Below are positions 16,785-25,794 of a DNA stretch of 64,000 nt, piece by piece. Both the position numbers and the translations under genes were made by a program. The DNA is from Humimonas sp964465015 (GTDB lineage: Bacteria > Gemmatimonadota > Gemmatimonadetes > Palauibacterales > Palauibacteraceae): positions 1 to 64,000 of the forward strand of contig CAYXHP010000150.1 in NCBI GenBank assembly GCA_964465015.1. Direction: 5' to 3'. The notes beneath the pieces were generated by a model. The model ran no database searches, was not told the origin of the DNA, and saw only the letters and a list, made by a program, of their open reading frames with translations. How positions within the stretch are numbered: the first letter of the stretch is position 1; the number at the start of each line of letters is the position of its first letter.

Positions 16785-17633
16785 ATGGACCCCGCGGCGC
16801 TTCCCCGGCGCATGGAGGTGAAACTGGCTGATCCCCGCCCGTTCGGCTTCGGCGAGCTCCTGGACGGCGCTTTCACGATCTACCGGCGCAACTTCGGAAA
16901 CCTCTTCGTGGCGGCGCTCCTCCCGCAGCTTCCGGCCCTGCTCCTGTGGCTCGTCCTCCCCATGCTGGTCGGTAGCCTGGGGGGCGACCTGGCCGCTGGC
17001 GGTCTCGCCCTCCTCATGGTCCCCTACACGATCGTGGCGGGGGCCTTCATCTGGGGAGCGATCACCCGGGGGGCGATGGCGGGCTACGAGGGCTCGAGGC
17101 CCTCGACCGGCGAGATCTACCACTCCGCCGTCGAGGATTTTCCGCGGGTCCTCGGCGCGGCCCTGATCGCGGGCGTGCTCATCGCGATCGGCAGCTTCCT
17201 GTTCCTCGTACCCGGCCTCATCCTGGCGACCATGTTCTTCGCCGTCGTCCCGGTGGCCGTCGTAGAGGGCCGCGGGGTCGGAGACTGCCTGAAGCGGTCG
17301 AGCGCCCTGTCGCGCGGCGGACGATGGCGCATCCTGGGCGTCATCATCGTCACCATGATCATCACGTACCTGCCGATGATCGCGCTGACGATGGTGGCGG
17401 GAGCGGCGGCCGGCTTCGCTCTCCCCTCCACCGACCCGCAGGCCGCGCTTCAGTCGGGGATGTGGCTTCACGCGCTCGAGCAGGCCGCCCAGCTGGTGGC
17501 GGGCGCCCTGACCACGCCCTTCCTGGTGTCGACCATGGCGCTCCTATACCTGGACCGCCGCGCCCGCACCGAAGCCCCGGACCTGGAGGCGGCCGCGGCC
17601 GAACTCGGCACATCCGCTCTCCCCGACGTTTAG
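16785..17633 (+). CDS. Multi-pass membrane protein (GPDPase-membrane-domain-like), first gene of MoxR locus
   Basis: About 282 aa with six hydrophobic helices. The N-terminal motif RPFGFGELLDGAFTIYRRNF is shared by GC-rich bacterial proteins related to the glycerophosphodiester-phosphodiesterase membrane domain family; a second conserved stretch is VEGRGVGDCLKRSSALSRGG. No enzymatic residues are seen. ATG 16785 and 16812 are both possible and neither has a clear ribosome site. The upstream 188 bp contain an unusually AT-rich patch (about 16670-16710) that may hold the promoter for this operon. Confidence 0.75.
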   Translation: MDPAALPRRMEVKLADPRPFGFGELLDGAFTIYRRNFGNLFVAALLPQLPALLLWLVLPMLVGSLGGDLAAGGLALLMVPYTIVAGAFIWGAITRGAMAGYEGSRPSTGEIYHSAVEDFPRVLGAALIAGVLIAIGSFLFLVPGLILATMFFAVVPVAVVEGRGVGDCLKRSSALSRGGRWRILGVIIVTMIITYLPMIALTMVAGAAAGFALPSTDPQAALQSGMWLHALEQAAQLVAGALTTPFLVSTMALLYLDRRARTEAPDLEAAAAELGTSALPDV

Positions 17634-17685
17634 GGTTCGAGCCATCTTCATCGCGCCCCCCATCCAGGAGGTCGCGCGTTCGAGC

Positions 17686-18300
17686 GTGACGCGGGCCCTG
17701 GCCCGCATCTACGCGCGACCGGAATTCCGGGAGCGCACCACGCCGCCCTCGCTCCGCTGGCTGTCGCACGTGCGCGATGTCGTCGCGGGGTGGGTGCAGT
17801 CGATCCTACTGCGAATCCTGGAATCCGAGCACGCGCGGCCGTTCCTGTTCTGGTTCGTGGTGGCGTGGCTGGTGGTCGCCCTGGTCGTGGCCGTGGTGCA
17901 CGTGAGCCGCGCCTTCCTCCTCCGCCTTCGGGGGAGGACGCGCTCTTCGGCCGGCCAGCCGGACCGGGCGCCCCCGGCCGGGCCGCGTGCCGAGGATCGC
18001 GGCCCCGAGGCCTGGGAGGCGGCGGCGGGCGAGGCGGCGGCGGCCGGCAGGCTCCGGGAAGCGGCGCTCGCTCTCTACCACGCCGTCCTGCTGCGGCTGG
18101 ACCGGCGGGGGGCCGTGCGCTTCCAAGCCGCCAAGACGCCGGGAGACTATCGCCGCGAGGCCTCGCGGGACCCGGACCTGGGTGGACGTTTCGAGGCATT
18201 CCTCCGGGTCTTCCTCCCCATCGCCTTCGGAAGCGCCCCTCGGGCGGAGGGCTGGCGCTCGCTGCGTGCGGCGGCCGACCGGGTCCTGGAGCGCGCATGA
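17686..18300 (+). CDS. DUF4129 domain membrane protein
   Basis: About 204 aa. One membrane helix (PFLFWFVVAWLVVALVVAVVHV, about 54-75) is followed by a charged linker and a cytoplasmic helical DUF4129 domain (LREAALALYHAVLLRLDRRG ... FQAAKTPGDYRRE). The family occurs next to MoxR and DUF58 genes and is related to the C-terminus of transglutaminase-like membrane proteins. GTG 17686 is the only standard start, but the in-frame sequence continues upstream past an AGGAGG, so the true start may be earlier and non-ATG. The next gene starts 12 bp after the stop. Confidence 0.8.
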   Translation: MTRALARIYARPEFRERTTPPSLRWLSHVRDVVAGWVQSILLRILESEHARPFLFWFVVAWLVVALVVAVVHVSRAFLLRLRGRTRSSAGQPDRAPPAGPRAEDRGPEAWEAAAGEAAAAGRLREAALALYHAVLLRLDRRGAVRFQAAKTPGDYRREASRDPDLGGRFEAFLRVFLPIAFGSAPRAEGWRSLRAAADRVLERA

Positions 18301-18312
18301 GGAGCGGACGGG

Positions 18313-19554
18313 ATGGGAGGACCGCGGCCAGAGGCGGGTCGCGGACCGGAACCGGAGGCGGCTCCGGAGCCGGCCGCGCGGAGCCGGATGGGTAGCCGGC
18401 GGGACGCCGCCATCCTGGTGGTGGCCGTGCTGGCGCTGCTCGCCCTCGCGGTGGCGACACGCCTCCGGGTGAGCCGGGTGGCGGGGGAGGCCCACCCCAC
18501 CACGTTCAGCTCGGCTCCCGGCGGTGCCCGCGCGCTTCACCTGCTGGCCGGAGAGCTGGGCCTCCGTGACGCGCGGCGCATGCGTTCCTACGCCGATGAC
18601 CCGCTGTCCGATTCGGTCGGGCTCGCCGTGATCCTCGCGCCGAGCCGGGAGCTCACGCCCCGGGAGGTGTCGAGCGTGCTGGGGTGGGTCCGCGCCGGGG
18701 GCGAGCTCCTCTACGCGGAGGCCTGGGGCGGGGCGGGCCTCCTCGCCGACTCGCTCGGGCTCCGGCTCCGCCCGCTCGCGCCCGACAGCCTGAACGCGTT
18801 CGAGGCCCTGGCCTGGTCGGGCGACTCGGCGGAGGCCACGGCCGACTCCATCGGGCGCGACGTGGGCCGGATCCCCGGCTTCCGCTTCGCCTTCGCCGGC
18901 TCGCCGGCTCCCCGGACCGCGGTCCGCGTCCGGCCCCTGGCGCGGGCGGACGGCGGCGCCACGATCATCGAGCTCCCGTTGGGTGGGGGTCACGTGATCG
19001 CGTGGAGCGACGCGTCGCCGCTGACGAACCACTGGCTGAGGGACGGTGGTGCCGGCCTGCTGTTCGCCCGGGAGGCCGCGCGGGCGCTGTCCGGCGGGCG
19101 GGTCCTCGAGTTCGACGAGTACCACCAGGGCTACCGCGAGGGCGCTGGACCGCTCACGGCACTGCTCGGCTTTCTGAGGACCGGACCCGGACACGCGGCG
19201 CTTCAGGGAGCCGTCGCCCTCCTCCTCCTGCTCGTGCTCTCGGCCCGCAGGTTCGGCGCCCCGGTGCCGGAACTGCCGGCGCGTCGGCGCTCGCCCCTGG
19301 AGCACGTGAGCGCCCTGGCGGAGGCCTACCGTCGGGCGGGCGCCCGACGCACCGCGCGGACGCGTCTGGCGCAGGGCCTGTACCGACGGCTGGGCCTCCG
19401 GCTCCCGGGGATCCGGGAGCCCGGGTTGCCGGCGGGCATCGAGCGCTGGGCATCGGGCTCCGAGCTGGAGACGGTGTGGAATCGCGGCGAGGACGGCGAC
19501 CTCGTGTCGCTGGCCGCCGCCGTGGACGAGGTCATCAGGGAGGTGAGACGATGA
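18313..19554 (+). CDS. DUF4350 domain membrane protein
   Basis: 413 aa. After a Pro/Ala/Glu-rich N-terminus there is one helix (AAILVVAVLALLALAVATRL), then the DUF4350 domain (TTFSSAPGGARALHLLAGEL ... ELTPREVSSVLGWVRAGGEL ... FDEYHQGY). A second helix near 300 (ALQGAVALLLLLVLSARRFG) and a cytoplasmic tail follow. The extracytoplasmic domain resembles a ThuA/glutamine-amidotransferase-like fold. Its function is unknown, but the family accompanies MoxR-DUF58 systems. The stop overlaps the MoxR start (ATGA), so the two are coupled. ATG 18394 is an alternative start. Confidence 0.82.
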   Translation: MGGPRPEAGRGPEPEAAPEPAARSRMGSRRDAAILVVAVLALLALAVATRLRVSRVAGEAHPTTFSSAPGGARALHLLAGELGLRDARRMRSYADDPLSDSVGLAVILAPSRELTPREVSSVLGWVRAGGELLYAEAWGGAGLLADSLGLRLRPLAPDSLNAFEALAWSGDSAEATADSIGRDVGRIPGFRFAFAGSPAPRTAVRVRPLARADGGATIIELPLGGGHVIAWSDASPLTNHWLRDGGAGLLFAREAARALSGGRVLEFDEYHQGYREGAGPLTALLGFLRTGPGHAALQGAVALLLLLVLSARRFGAPVPELPARRRSPLEHVSALAEAYRRAGARRTARTRLAQGLYRRLGLRLPGIREPGLPAGIERWASGSELETVWNRGEDGDLVSLAAAVDEVIREVRR

Positions 19555-20516
19555 TGGTCGAAGGGTCGAGGGAGCCGGGGCGGGTCGCCCGGGAGACGCT
19601 CGCGGCGGTCGAGCGGGTCGTCCTGGGGCAGGAGACGGTGCTCCGGCAGATGCTGATCACGCTCCTGGCGGGAGGACACGGGCTCATCGAAGGCGTGCCC
19701 GGGACGGCCAAGACGCTGGCCGTGCGGGCCCTGGCGCTCACGCTCGATGTGCGCTTCGGGCGCATCCAGTTCACACCCGACCTCATGCCCACCGACATCA
19801 CGGGCGTGAACGTCCTCGACGAGCTCCAGCGCTCCTTCGTCTTCCATCCGGGGCCCCTGTTCGCCGACCTCCTCCTTGCGGACGAGATCAACCGGGCCCC
19901 GGCCAAGACGCAGGCCGCTCTCCTGGAGGCGATGCAGGAGGGACAGGTGACGGTCGACGGAGTCTCCCACCCCCTGCCGGGCGTGTTCACCGTGTTCGCC
20001 ACCCAGAACCCGGTCGAGCACGAAGGGACCTACCCCCTGCCCGAGGCGCAGCTCGACCGCTTCCTCCTCAAGATCGTCGTCGACTACCCGGCGGAGGAAG
20101 CGGAACGCAGCATCCTGGACCGCTACGTGGACGGGTTCCGGGCCGATCGCGTCGAAAGCTTCGGGATCGGCAGAGTCGCCAGCCGCTCCGCGCTCGAGGA
20201 GCTGCGCGCGGCCGTGGCCGAGGTCCACGTCGAGCCCCGCGTCCGCGACTACGTCGTGGCCATCGTGCGGGCGACCCGCGGCGACCCCTCCCTCTCCCTG
20301 CCCGCCAGCCCCCGCGCCGGCGTGGCACTGTTCTCGGCTTCACGAGCGCAGGCGCTCCTGGAGGGGCGTGACTTCGTCGTCCCGGACGACGTGAAGGAGC
20401 TGGGGATCCCGGTCCTCAGGCACAGGATCCGGCTCACGCCGGAGGCCGAGGTGGAGGGACTCACCCCGGCGGCCCGCCTCTCCGAGATCCTGGCCGGCGT
20501 CGAGGCGCCGGCCTGA
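19551..20516 (+). CDS. MoxR-family AAA+ ATPase
   Basis: 321 aa. Walker A is GVPGTAKT (48-55), Walker B is LLLADEINRAP (about 107-117), sensor 1 is FATQNPVEHEGTYPLPEAQ with the arginine finger in QLDRF, and the lid contains the sensor-2 region LPASPRAGVALFSAS. MoxR ATPases act as chaperones for maturation of partner proteins, commonly with a DUF58/VWA partner. The start overlaps the DUF4350 stop and the DUF58 gene begins 9 bp after the stop, so the three are one unit. Confidence 0.95.
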   Translation: MMVEGSREPGRVARETLAAVERVVLGQETVLRQMLITLLAGGHGLIEGVPGTAKTLAVRALALTLDVRFGRIQFTPDLMPTDITGVNVLDELQRSFVFHPGPLFADLLLADEINRAPAKTQAALLEAMQEGQVTVDGVSHPLPGVFTVFATQNPVEHEGTYPLPEAQLDRFLLKIVVDYPAEEAERSILDRYVDGFRADRVESFGIGRVASRSALEELRAAVAEVHVEPRVRDYVVAIVRATRGDPSLSLPASPRAGVALFSASRAQALLEGRDFVVPDDVKELGIPVLRHRIRLTPEAEVEGLTPAARLSEILAGVEAPA

Positions 20517-20524
20517 GAGAGGCC

Positions 20525-21814
20525 GTGCCTCTCCTTCCCTCTCGCCGCCTGGTCGTCGTGGTGGCGGTCCTGGCCCTGGGCTTCCTGGCCGGCCCCGGAC
20601 CCGCCCTCGTCCTCGACGGCCTCCTCGTGGCGGCGCTCGTGGTCGACGCGGTGGGGACGTACGTGGGCCGCCGGCCGATCGTGCGCCGCACGGTCCCGGC
20701 CCGGATCCCGCTCGGCGGCAGCGCGCTGGTGCGGGTCGAAATCGAGAACCGGGGCCCCGCCCGGCGCCTGGCCTGGACCGACGACCTGCCCGTGGAACTG
20801 GAGCGCGAGGGACCCGACCGTTTCGAGGAGGCGGTTCGGGCGCGCGGCATCGTACGGCGCCAATACCGCGTGCGCGGCGCCGAGCGCGGGAGCACGACCC
20901 TCGGGGACGTGCACGTACGCCTGCTGGGCCCCCTGGGGCTCGTCTGGCGCCGACTCCGGGTGCGGCGCGCGGACCCGACGGTGGTGCAGCCCGGCCTCCT
21001 GGACCTCCGACGGCACCGGCTCCTGGCGCTTCATCACCGCCGCCGGCCCGGGGTCCGGGCGACGCGTCGGCCGGAGGGCGGCCGCGAGTTCGAGCGGCTG
21101 CGCGAGTACGTCCCCGGGGACGACACCCGGCGCATCGACTGGAAGGCGACGGCGCGCCATGGCCGCCTCATCGTGCGCGAGTACGAGGCGGAGCGGAGCC
21201 AGAGCGTGCTCCTGGCGATCGACGCCGGGCGCCTCATGAGCGAGCGCATCGCCGGACGCGACCGGTTGGACCACGCGCTGGCCGCGGCGCTCGTCCTCGC
21301 CGACGCGGCCGCTCGCCAGGGGGACGCGGTCGGGGTCCTCCTGTTCGCCGACGGCGTGCAGGCCTACCTGCCACCGGCCCGCACGTCGCTGGCGCGGATC
21401 GCGGAGATCCTGGGGTCGGTCGAGGCGCGGATAGCCGAGCCCGACTACCCGGCCGTCTTCAGGTTCCTGGGTCGGAGGCTCCGCCGCCGCTCGCTGGTGG
21501 TCCTGTTCAGCGACCTGGTGGATCCCGCCGTCTCCGCCCCGCTCCTGGCCAACCTGGCCTCGGCGGCGCGGCGTCACCTGCCGCTGGTCGTGGCCATCCG
21601 CAACACGGAGCTGGAGGCGGCGGCCGACGACCCGGCGACGAGCGAGGAGGAGGTCTACCGGCGCGCGGCGGCCGAGGAGCTCCTGCAGGCGCGGGCCGTC
21701 GCCCTGGCGGCGGTGCGCCGCCGCGGCGTGCTGGTCGCCGACGTCCTCCCGCGGGCGGCGGTCCCGGAGACGCTGGGTCGCTACCTGGAGGTCAAGGCCC
21801 GCGGCCTCCTGTGA
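20525..21814 (+). CDS. DUF58 domain protein (VWA-like), MoxR partner
   Basis: 429 aa. Two N-terminal helices (about 9-45) precede a beta-rich domain and the DUF58 signature LREYVPGDDTRRIDWKATAR (192-211). A VWA-like domain follows, with SVLLAIDAGRLMSERIAG and LVVLFSDLVDP, although the metal-site motif is DAGRL rather than a full DxSxS. It is likely a membrane-bound partner of the MoxR ATPase, with a role in envelope maintenance suggested by the locus. The start is GTG 20525. The last 23 bp overlap the end of the convergent RDD-SpoIIM gene. Confidence 0.9.
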   Translation: MPLLPSRRLVVVVAVLALGFLAGPGPALVLDGLLVAALVVDAVGTYVGRRPIVRRTVPARIPLGGSALVRVEIENRGPARRLAWTDDLPVELEREGPDRFEEAVRARGIVRRQYRVRGAERGSTTLGDVHVRLLGPLGLVWRRLRVRRADPTVVQPGLLDLRRHRLLALHHRRRPGVRATRRPEGGREFERLREYVPGDDTRRIDWKATARHGRLIVREYEAERSQSVLLAIDAGRLMSERIAGRDRLDHALAAALVLADAAARQGDAVGVLLFADGVQAYLPPARTSLARIAEILGSVEARIAEPDYPAVFRFLGRRLRRRSLVVLFSDLVDPAVSAPLLANLASAARRHLPLVVAIRNTELEAAADDPATSEEEVYRRAAAEELLQARAVALAAVRRRGVLVADVLPRAAVPETLGRYLEVKARGLL

Positions 21815-23621
21815 GTGCCTCTTCGCGCCGGCCGGCCGCCCCCGTCCCTCCACCGGCCTCCCCCGGATCCTCCCGGCCCGCCAGCGCCAGGTAGGAGTAG
21901 AGGACGAAGCCCACGAGGCCCCCGAACACGAGCTTGGCAGCGGGCGGAAAGGGCCCGGGGGAGACGAAGCCCTCGATGAGCCCGGCGAGCACGAGGAGCA
22001 TCACCACCCCTGCCGCCAGGGACACGGCCTCGCGGCCTCGCGTCACCAGCGCGCGGACTCTCGTCATGCGTCCCGGCAGCACCAGGGCCGAGCCCAGCCA
22101 CAGCCCCGCTCCACCGGCGATCGAGATGGCGGTCAGCTCCACCACGCCGTGCGGGAGGATGAAGGACCACAGGTAGAGACCGAGGCCCTCCGAGTGGAAC
22201 AGCCCCACGGTCGCCCCGAAGAAGATGCCGTTCAGGACCAGGATGAGGATCGTGCCGAGGCCGGCGATCACGCCCCCCGCGAAGGCGACGAAGGAGATCT
22301 GGACGTTGTTGGCGACGATGGCGCTGGACATCAGCGGCATGGCGGTGGTCGGGACGTCGACGTAGCCGAGCCCGCGCCGCATCCGGTCGGCTCCCTCCTC
22401 CGCCCGGGCGATCATGCGGGGCGGGAGCATGAGGCGCGCCCGGGCGGGCTCGACCGCGACCGACACGCCGGCGACGGCGGCGGGACCGAACAGGAGGAGC
22501 GCCGCGAGGACGATCACGAACGCCCGACGCCGAACGAGGGACGGGAAGCCGGCCGTGACCCAACGCCACGCGTGCCGCAGGCCGCGCCCGCGGCGTGAGT
22601 AGAGCAGGTTGTGCCCGGCACCGACGATGCGCTCGAGGGCGTACAGGAGCTCGGGAGACCCACCGTAGGTGCGCGCTCGGGCGAGATCCGCGGCCACCTC
22701 CCGGTACAGGCCGACGAACCGCGACACCTGGGATTCGGGGAGCGCGGAGAGGCCGCGCTTGCGGGCCACCTCGTAGACGGACCGGTACTCCACCCAGCGC
22801 CGCCGCTGGCGCCGGACCAGGGCGGCCGCCTCGCGGCTGCCGGTGACCTCCCTCAGCTCCGTGGAGGCGCGCCTCCCCGCCTCGTCCGCGTGCAGACCCG
22901 CCAGGTACGCGTCGTCGTCCCGCTCCCCGTCGTATCCCGCCGCGCGGAAGTGCGATGCCAGGCTCGCCGCCACCCGCTTCCTGGCGCGGCGATCCAGCGT
23001 CGACCTCCGGCCGGCATACTGGCGAAGCAGCTCGTACTCCTCGTCGCCGAGACGGGGCGGGCCGACCTCCACGATCCCCGCGTCCAGGTCGAAGCCCGTC
23101 GCGCGCTCGCGGACCACGAGCGTCCCCGCGGCCAGGTCGCCGACCCGCTGCGCCTTCCGGTGCAGGAGAATGAACCCACCCCCTACGAGCCAGGTCGGGA
23201 TCGGCTGAATGTCGACGATGCGGAGCAGGTTCCGGATGGCCGCTCCGCGCAGCGTGATTGGATAGCCGCCGTCGTGGACCACCCGAAGGGACAGTCGCTT
23301 CTTTCCCGGCGTCTGCCCGTCGCGGAAGCCCTCGAAGTAGACGAAGTAGGCGTACGGAAGTCCGAACCACAGCGCGACCAGGGCGGCGCCGAGAACGCTC
23401 TCCGAGCCGATTCCGGTGGCCCCGTACAGGAGGATGAGCGCGAGGCTGACGGCCAGGAGGACCGAGCCGAGGAGGATGCCATCCAGCACGAAGGCCGCGA
23501 AGCGCGAACCGGGCCCCGCGAGCGCGAAGCCGACGGCCACGCGCTCGGGCGTCTCGATCTCCAGGCGCCGGTCGACCAGCGGCGAGGCCGCCTCGACCGC
23601 TGCGCTCGGCTGGGTGGACAT
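21792..23621 (-). CDS. RDD - SpoIIM (stage II sporulation protein M-like) fusion membrane protein
   Basis: 609 aa. Residues 1-190 form an RDD domain with Arg/Asp hallmarks (GSRFAAFVLDGILLG; FRDGQTPGKKRLSLRVV; LRIVDIQPIPTWLVGG). Residues 190-300 are a charged soluble linker. Residues 300-590 carry the SpoIIM/DUF95 domain with several helices and the typical NNVQISFVAFAGGV, LNGIFFGATVGLF and ILPHGVVELTAI. RDD and SpoIIM proteins are usually separate genes beside MoxR-DUF58. ATG 23621 follows GGAGGATCG. The gene is opposite to and overlaps the DUF58 tail by 23 bp, so both 3' ends share coding sequence. Confidence 0.88.
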   Translation of the reverse strand: MSTQPSAAVEAASPLVDRRLEIETPERVAVGFALAGPGSRFAAFVLDGILLGSVLLAVSLALILLYGATGIGSESVLGAALVALWFGLPYAYFVYFEGFRDGQTPGKKRLSLRVVHDGGYPITLRGAAIRNLLRIVDIQPIPTWLVGGGFILLHRKAQRVGDLAAGTLVVRERATGFDLDAGIVEVGPPRLGDEEYELLRQYAGRRSTLDRRARKRVAASLASHFRAAGYDGERDDDAYLAGLHADEAGRRASTELREVTGSREAAALVRRQRRRWVEYRSVYEVARKRGLSALPESQVSRFVGLYREVAADLARARTYGGSPELLYALERIVGAGHNLLYSRRGRGLRHAWRWVTAGFPSLVRRRAFVIVLAALLLFGPAAVAGVSVAVEPARARLMLPPRMIARAEEGADRMRRGLGYVDVPTTAMPLMSSAIVANNVQISFVAFAGGVIAGLGTILILVLNGIFFGATVGLFHSEGLGLYLWSFILPHGVVELTAISIAGGAGLWLGSALVLPGRMTRVRALVTRGREAVSLAAGVVMLLVLAGLIEGFVSPGPFPPAAKLVFGGLVGFVLYSYLALAGREDPGEAGGGTGAAGRREEALTGGRGP

Positions 23622-23882
23622 CGATCCTCCCGGCGCTCGGACTCGGAGGGCGATCCGGCGTGCGGCCGGACCGCGACCGGCCGCGCGCGGCGACCGGAGG
23701 TCGTGTAGGCTAACCCCGCGGCGCCACGCCGGGAAGGAACGGAGGCGCTCGGCCGCCGGTCCCGGGGGGAGGGGACGGAGGCTGCCGTCAGCACCCGCGG
23801 CGGACCCGCCGGCTCCTTGCGGGGGGGAGCCCGCGCGGCCGAGCTTGAGCCCGTCCCCCCACTCGACGCCAGGAGGCCCCCC

Positions 23883-24284
23883 ATGCCCGAGCATGACAAC
23901 GATCCGAAGGCGGCCATCCGGGAGGCCACGCGGCGGCGCGTGCGCAGGATCCGCGACCAGGAGATGGACGCCATGGTCCGCGAGTTCTACGCGGACGATG
24001 CCGTTTTCATGCCCCCGAACCGGGAAGAGGTCCGGGGCACGGGAGCCCTGCTCGAATACTGGCGAGCGCGACCCGACGAGGGACTCCTCGAGCTGGAGCT
24101 GGAGCCCGTCCACATCGAGAGCTCGGGGGCGCTGGCCTACGAGGTGGGCCGGTACACGAGCATCCTGCGGCCACGCCACGGAGCGCTCCTGCAGGACTAC
24201 GGAAAGTACCTGGCCGTCTACCGACGTCAGGCCGATGGCGGGTGGAAGGCGGTCGCGGACACGTTCAACAGCGACCGGGACTAG
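23883..24284 (+). CDS. SnoaL-like / DUF4440 (NTF2-fold) small protein
   Basis: 133 aa. The pattern REFYADDAVFMPPNREEVRG, ALLEYWRA, and the final strand YLAVYRRQADGGWKAVADTF is that of the NTF2-like SnoaL/DUF4440 families, which cover ligand-binding proteins and small isomerases. No specific substrate can be assigned. There is no signal peptide. ATG 23883 follows AGGAGG at good spacing. Confidence 0.8.
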   Translation: MPEHDNDPKAAIREATRRRVRRIRDQEMDAMVREFYADDAVFMPPNREEVRGTGALLEYWRARPDEGLLELELEPVHIESSGALAYEVGRYTSILRPRHGALLQDYGKYLAVYRRQADGGWKAVADTFNSDRD

Positions 24285-24559
24285 CGGCCCCGAGGCTCCC
24301 GCCCACGTTGCGAAATGCGAGCCGGCTCGCCACATGCGCGAGCCGGGCACCGCGGCCGGCCGGTCGCACCTCCCTCCTCTCCAACGCAAGACCGCCCGTC
24401 GCTCCGGCATCCTTCCGTTCGGGTCGTGGCCCGCGCCGCGCCGGTACGAACCTTGATGTTACGGGGAGCCCATCAACCTCTGGAATCCTCCGCCGCCGGC
24501 GTGACCCGCCGGGGCGGGCGGAGCGGGCGGCGAAGCCGTGGTGCCGGGAAGCGGAGTCG

Positions 24560-25231
24560 ATGCGGAAACGAAGCGAGCTCAAGATGGAGGCGCGCCGCGA
24601 AGCGGCCGAGGGCCGGCTGGGCATGGCGCTGGAGCTCTACGACCGGGCCGTGCGGACGGCCGAGGAGGCCGGCGAGGCCGCCGACCCGCTCCTCCACGTG
24701 AGGATCGGCGACCTGCACCACCGGCTGGGCCACTCGCGCTCGGCCCTGGCGAGCTACCGTCGAGCCGCCGGGCGCTACCGCGAGGAGGGGCTCGCTCTCA
24801 ACGCCGTGGCGGTCTGGGAGCGAATCCTGCGCTGCTATCCCGACGAGCTGGAGGCCCACCGGTCGCTGGTGGATCTCAACCTGGAGCAGGGACTCGTGGC
24901 GGAGGCCCGACTCCACCTGATGGAGTACGTGGAGGCCGCCGACCGACTCGGACGGACCGAAGAGGCGATCGACGCTCTGGTCGACTTCCTGGCCGGCTGG
25001 TACGACGAGGAGGTCGCGGGCATCCTGCACGCGTACGAGGCGCTGCAACGCCGGCGCACCGAGACCTCCGCCCCCATCCAGACGGAACTCCCCGCGGCCG
25101 AGCCGGCCGAGGCGGGACCCGAGGCCTCGCCGCAGGCGATCCCGACCTCGCCCGCGCGCCGTAAGCACGGCGGACGAGACGTCCGCCGCCGCCTCCCCAT
25201 GCTCCCCTCCGTGGCGACGGCGGCGGGCTGA
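24560..25231 (+). CDS. TPR-repeat protein of unknown function
   Basis: 223 aa, soluble. Tetratricopeptide-like helix pairs run from about residue 8 to 150 (AEGRLGMALELYDRAVRTAE, LGHSRSALASYRRAAGRYRE, VAVWERILRCYPDELEAHRS). A Pro/Ala-rich acidic stretch and a basic tail (ARRKHGGRDVRRRLP) follow. ATG 24560 is preceded by GCGGAG. The 275 bp upstream hold no gene that I can see, and the 3' end lies just before the fluoride riboswitch region. Function unknown. Confidence 0.65.
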   Translation: MRKRSELKMEARREAAEGRLGMALELYDRAVRTAEEAGEAADPLLHVRIGDLHHRLGHSRSALASYRRAAGRYREEGLALNAVAVWERILRCYPDELEAHRSLVDLNLEQGLVAEARLHLMEYVEAADRLGRTEEAIDALVDFLAGWYDEEVAGILHAYEALQRRRTETSAPIQTELPAAEPAEAGPEASPQAIPTSPARRKHGGRDVRRRLPMLPSVATAAG

Positions 25232-25288
25232 TCGCGCTCACCTTGCCCGCCCCCGGTCGAGGCCGCATCCTCCCGCCCACACGCTCAC

Positions 25289-25340
25289 TGGCGATGGAGT
25301 CCGCCGGAACCGCCGCGGCGCGCCGCGGCTGATGACTCCT
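25289..25340 (+). promoter_or_regulatory. Fluoride riboswitch aptamer (crcB motif)
   Basis: The sequence follows the crcB-motif consensus. It begins TGGCGATGGAGTCCGCC, continues GGAACCGCC, then a GC hairpin (CGCGG-CGCG-CCGCG) and the conserved GCTGATGACTCC. Pairing elements are visible: P1 GGCG/CGCC, a second stem CCGCGG/CCGCGG, and a pseudoknot between GGAGT (25296-25300) and ACTCC (25335-25339). It lies directly upstream of a crcB fluoride exporter gene, the classic target. Confidence 0.94.
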
Positions 25341-25380
25341 CCAGGCCGGGTCGCCACCCGGCCTGGAGGATCTTCTGTTT
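25337..25380 (+). terminator. Riboswitch-controlled intrinsic terminator (expression platform)
   Basis: A 15-bp stem pairs 25337-25351 with 25356-25370 around a 4-nt loop (CGCC), followed by the T-rich TCTTCTGTTT. The base of the stem (25337-25339) uses the same bases as the 3' strand of the aptamer pseudoknot. Fluoride-stabilised pseudoknot and full terminator therefore exclude each other, which predicts fluoride-induced read-through. Confidence 0.85.
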
Positions 25381-25398
25381 CTGGTGCGGAGGACACGG

Positions 25399-25794
25399 AT
25401 GGTCGTTCTCTATCTCTACATCGCGGTGGGCGGGGCGCTCGGCGCCCTGGCCCGTTACGCGCTCTCGGGCTGGGTCCACGGATGGGCGGGCGCCGCATTC
25501 CCGTGGGGCACCCTCGCCGTGAACCTCCTCGGCGCTTTCCTGCTCGGCTTCGCGGCGCGATTCCTCGAGGGGACGGCGGCGTCCGCCTCCCTCCGCGCGC
25601 TCGTCACCATCGGCTTCCTGGGCGCGTTCACCACCTTCAGCACGTTCAGTTACGAGACGGTCGCGCTCCTCAGGGACGGCGAGATGGTTTCCGGATTGCT
25701 GTACGTGACCGGGAGCGTGCTGGTCGCCCTGGTCGCGACCCTCCTCGGTCTCGGATTGGCGGAAGCGATCCTGCGGCACGGGATGGGCACATGA
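25399..25794 (+). CDS. crcB: CrcB/Fluc fluoride ion channel
   Basis: 131 aa with four membrane helices. Family motifs are GGALGALARY (11-20), GTLAVNLLGAFLLG (37-50) and GFLGAFTTFSTFS (72-84), which line the fluoride pores in the dual-topology dimer. It exports toxic fluoride. ATG 25399 follows GGAGG with 6 nt spacing; GTG 25384 would place that ribosome site inside the gene. The stop overlaps the DUF190 start (ATGA). Confidence 0.96.
   Translation: MVVLYLYIAVGGALGALARYALSGWVHGWAGAAFPWGTLAVNLLGAFLLGFAARFLEGTAASASLRALVTIGFLGAFTTFSTFSYETVALLRDGEMVSGLLYVTGSVLVALVATLLGLGLAEAILRHGMGT

Noticed and set aside
24317..24330. 14-bp palindrome GCGAGCCGGCTCGC
   Set aside because: Pure GC palindromes of this size are expected by chance in such DNA, and it is not repeated near any gene start here.
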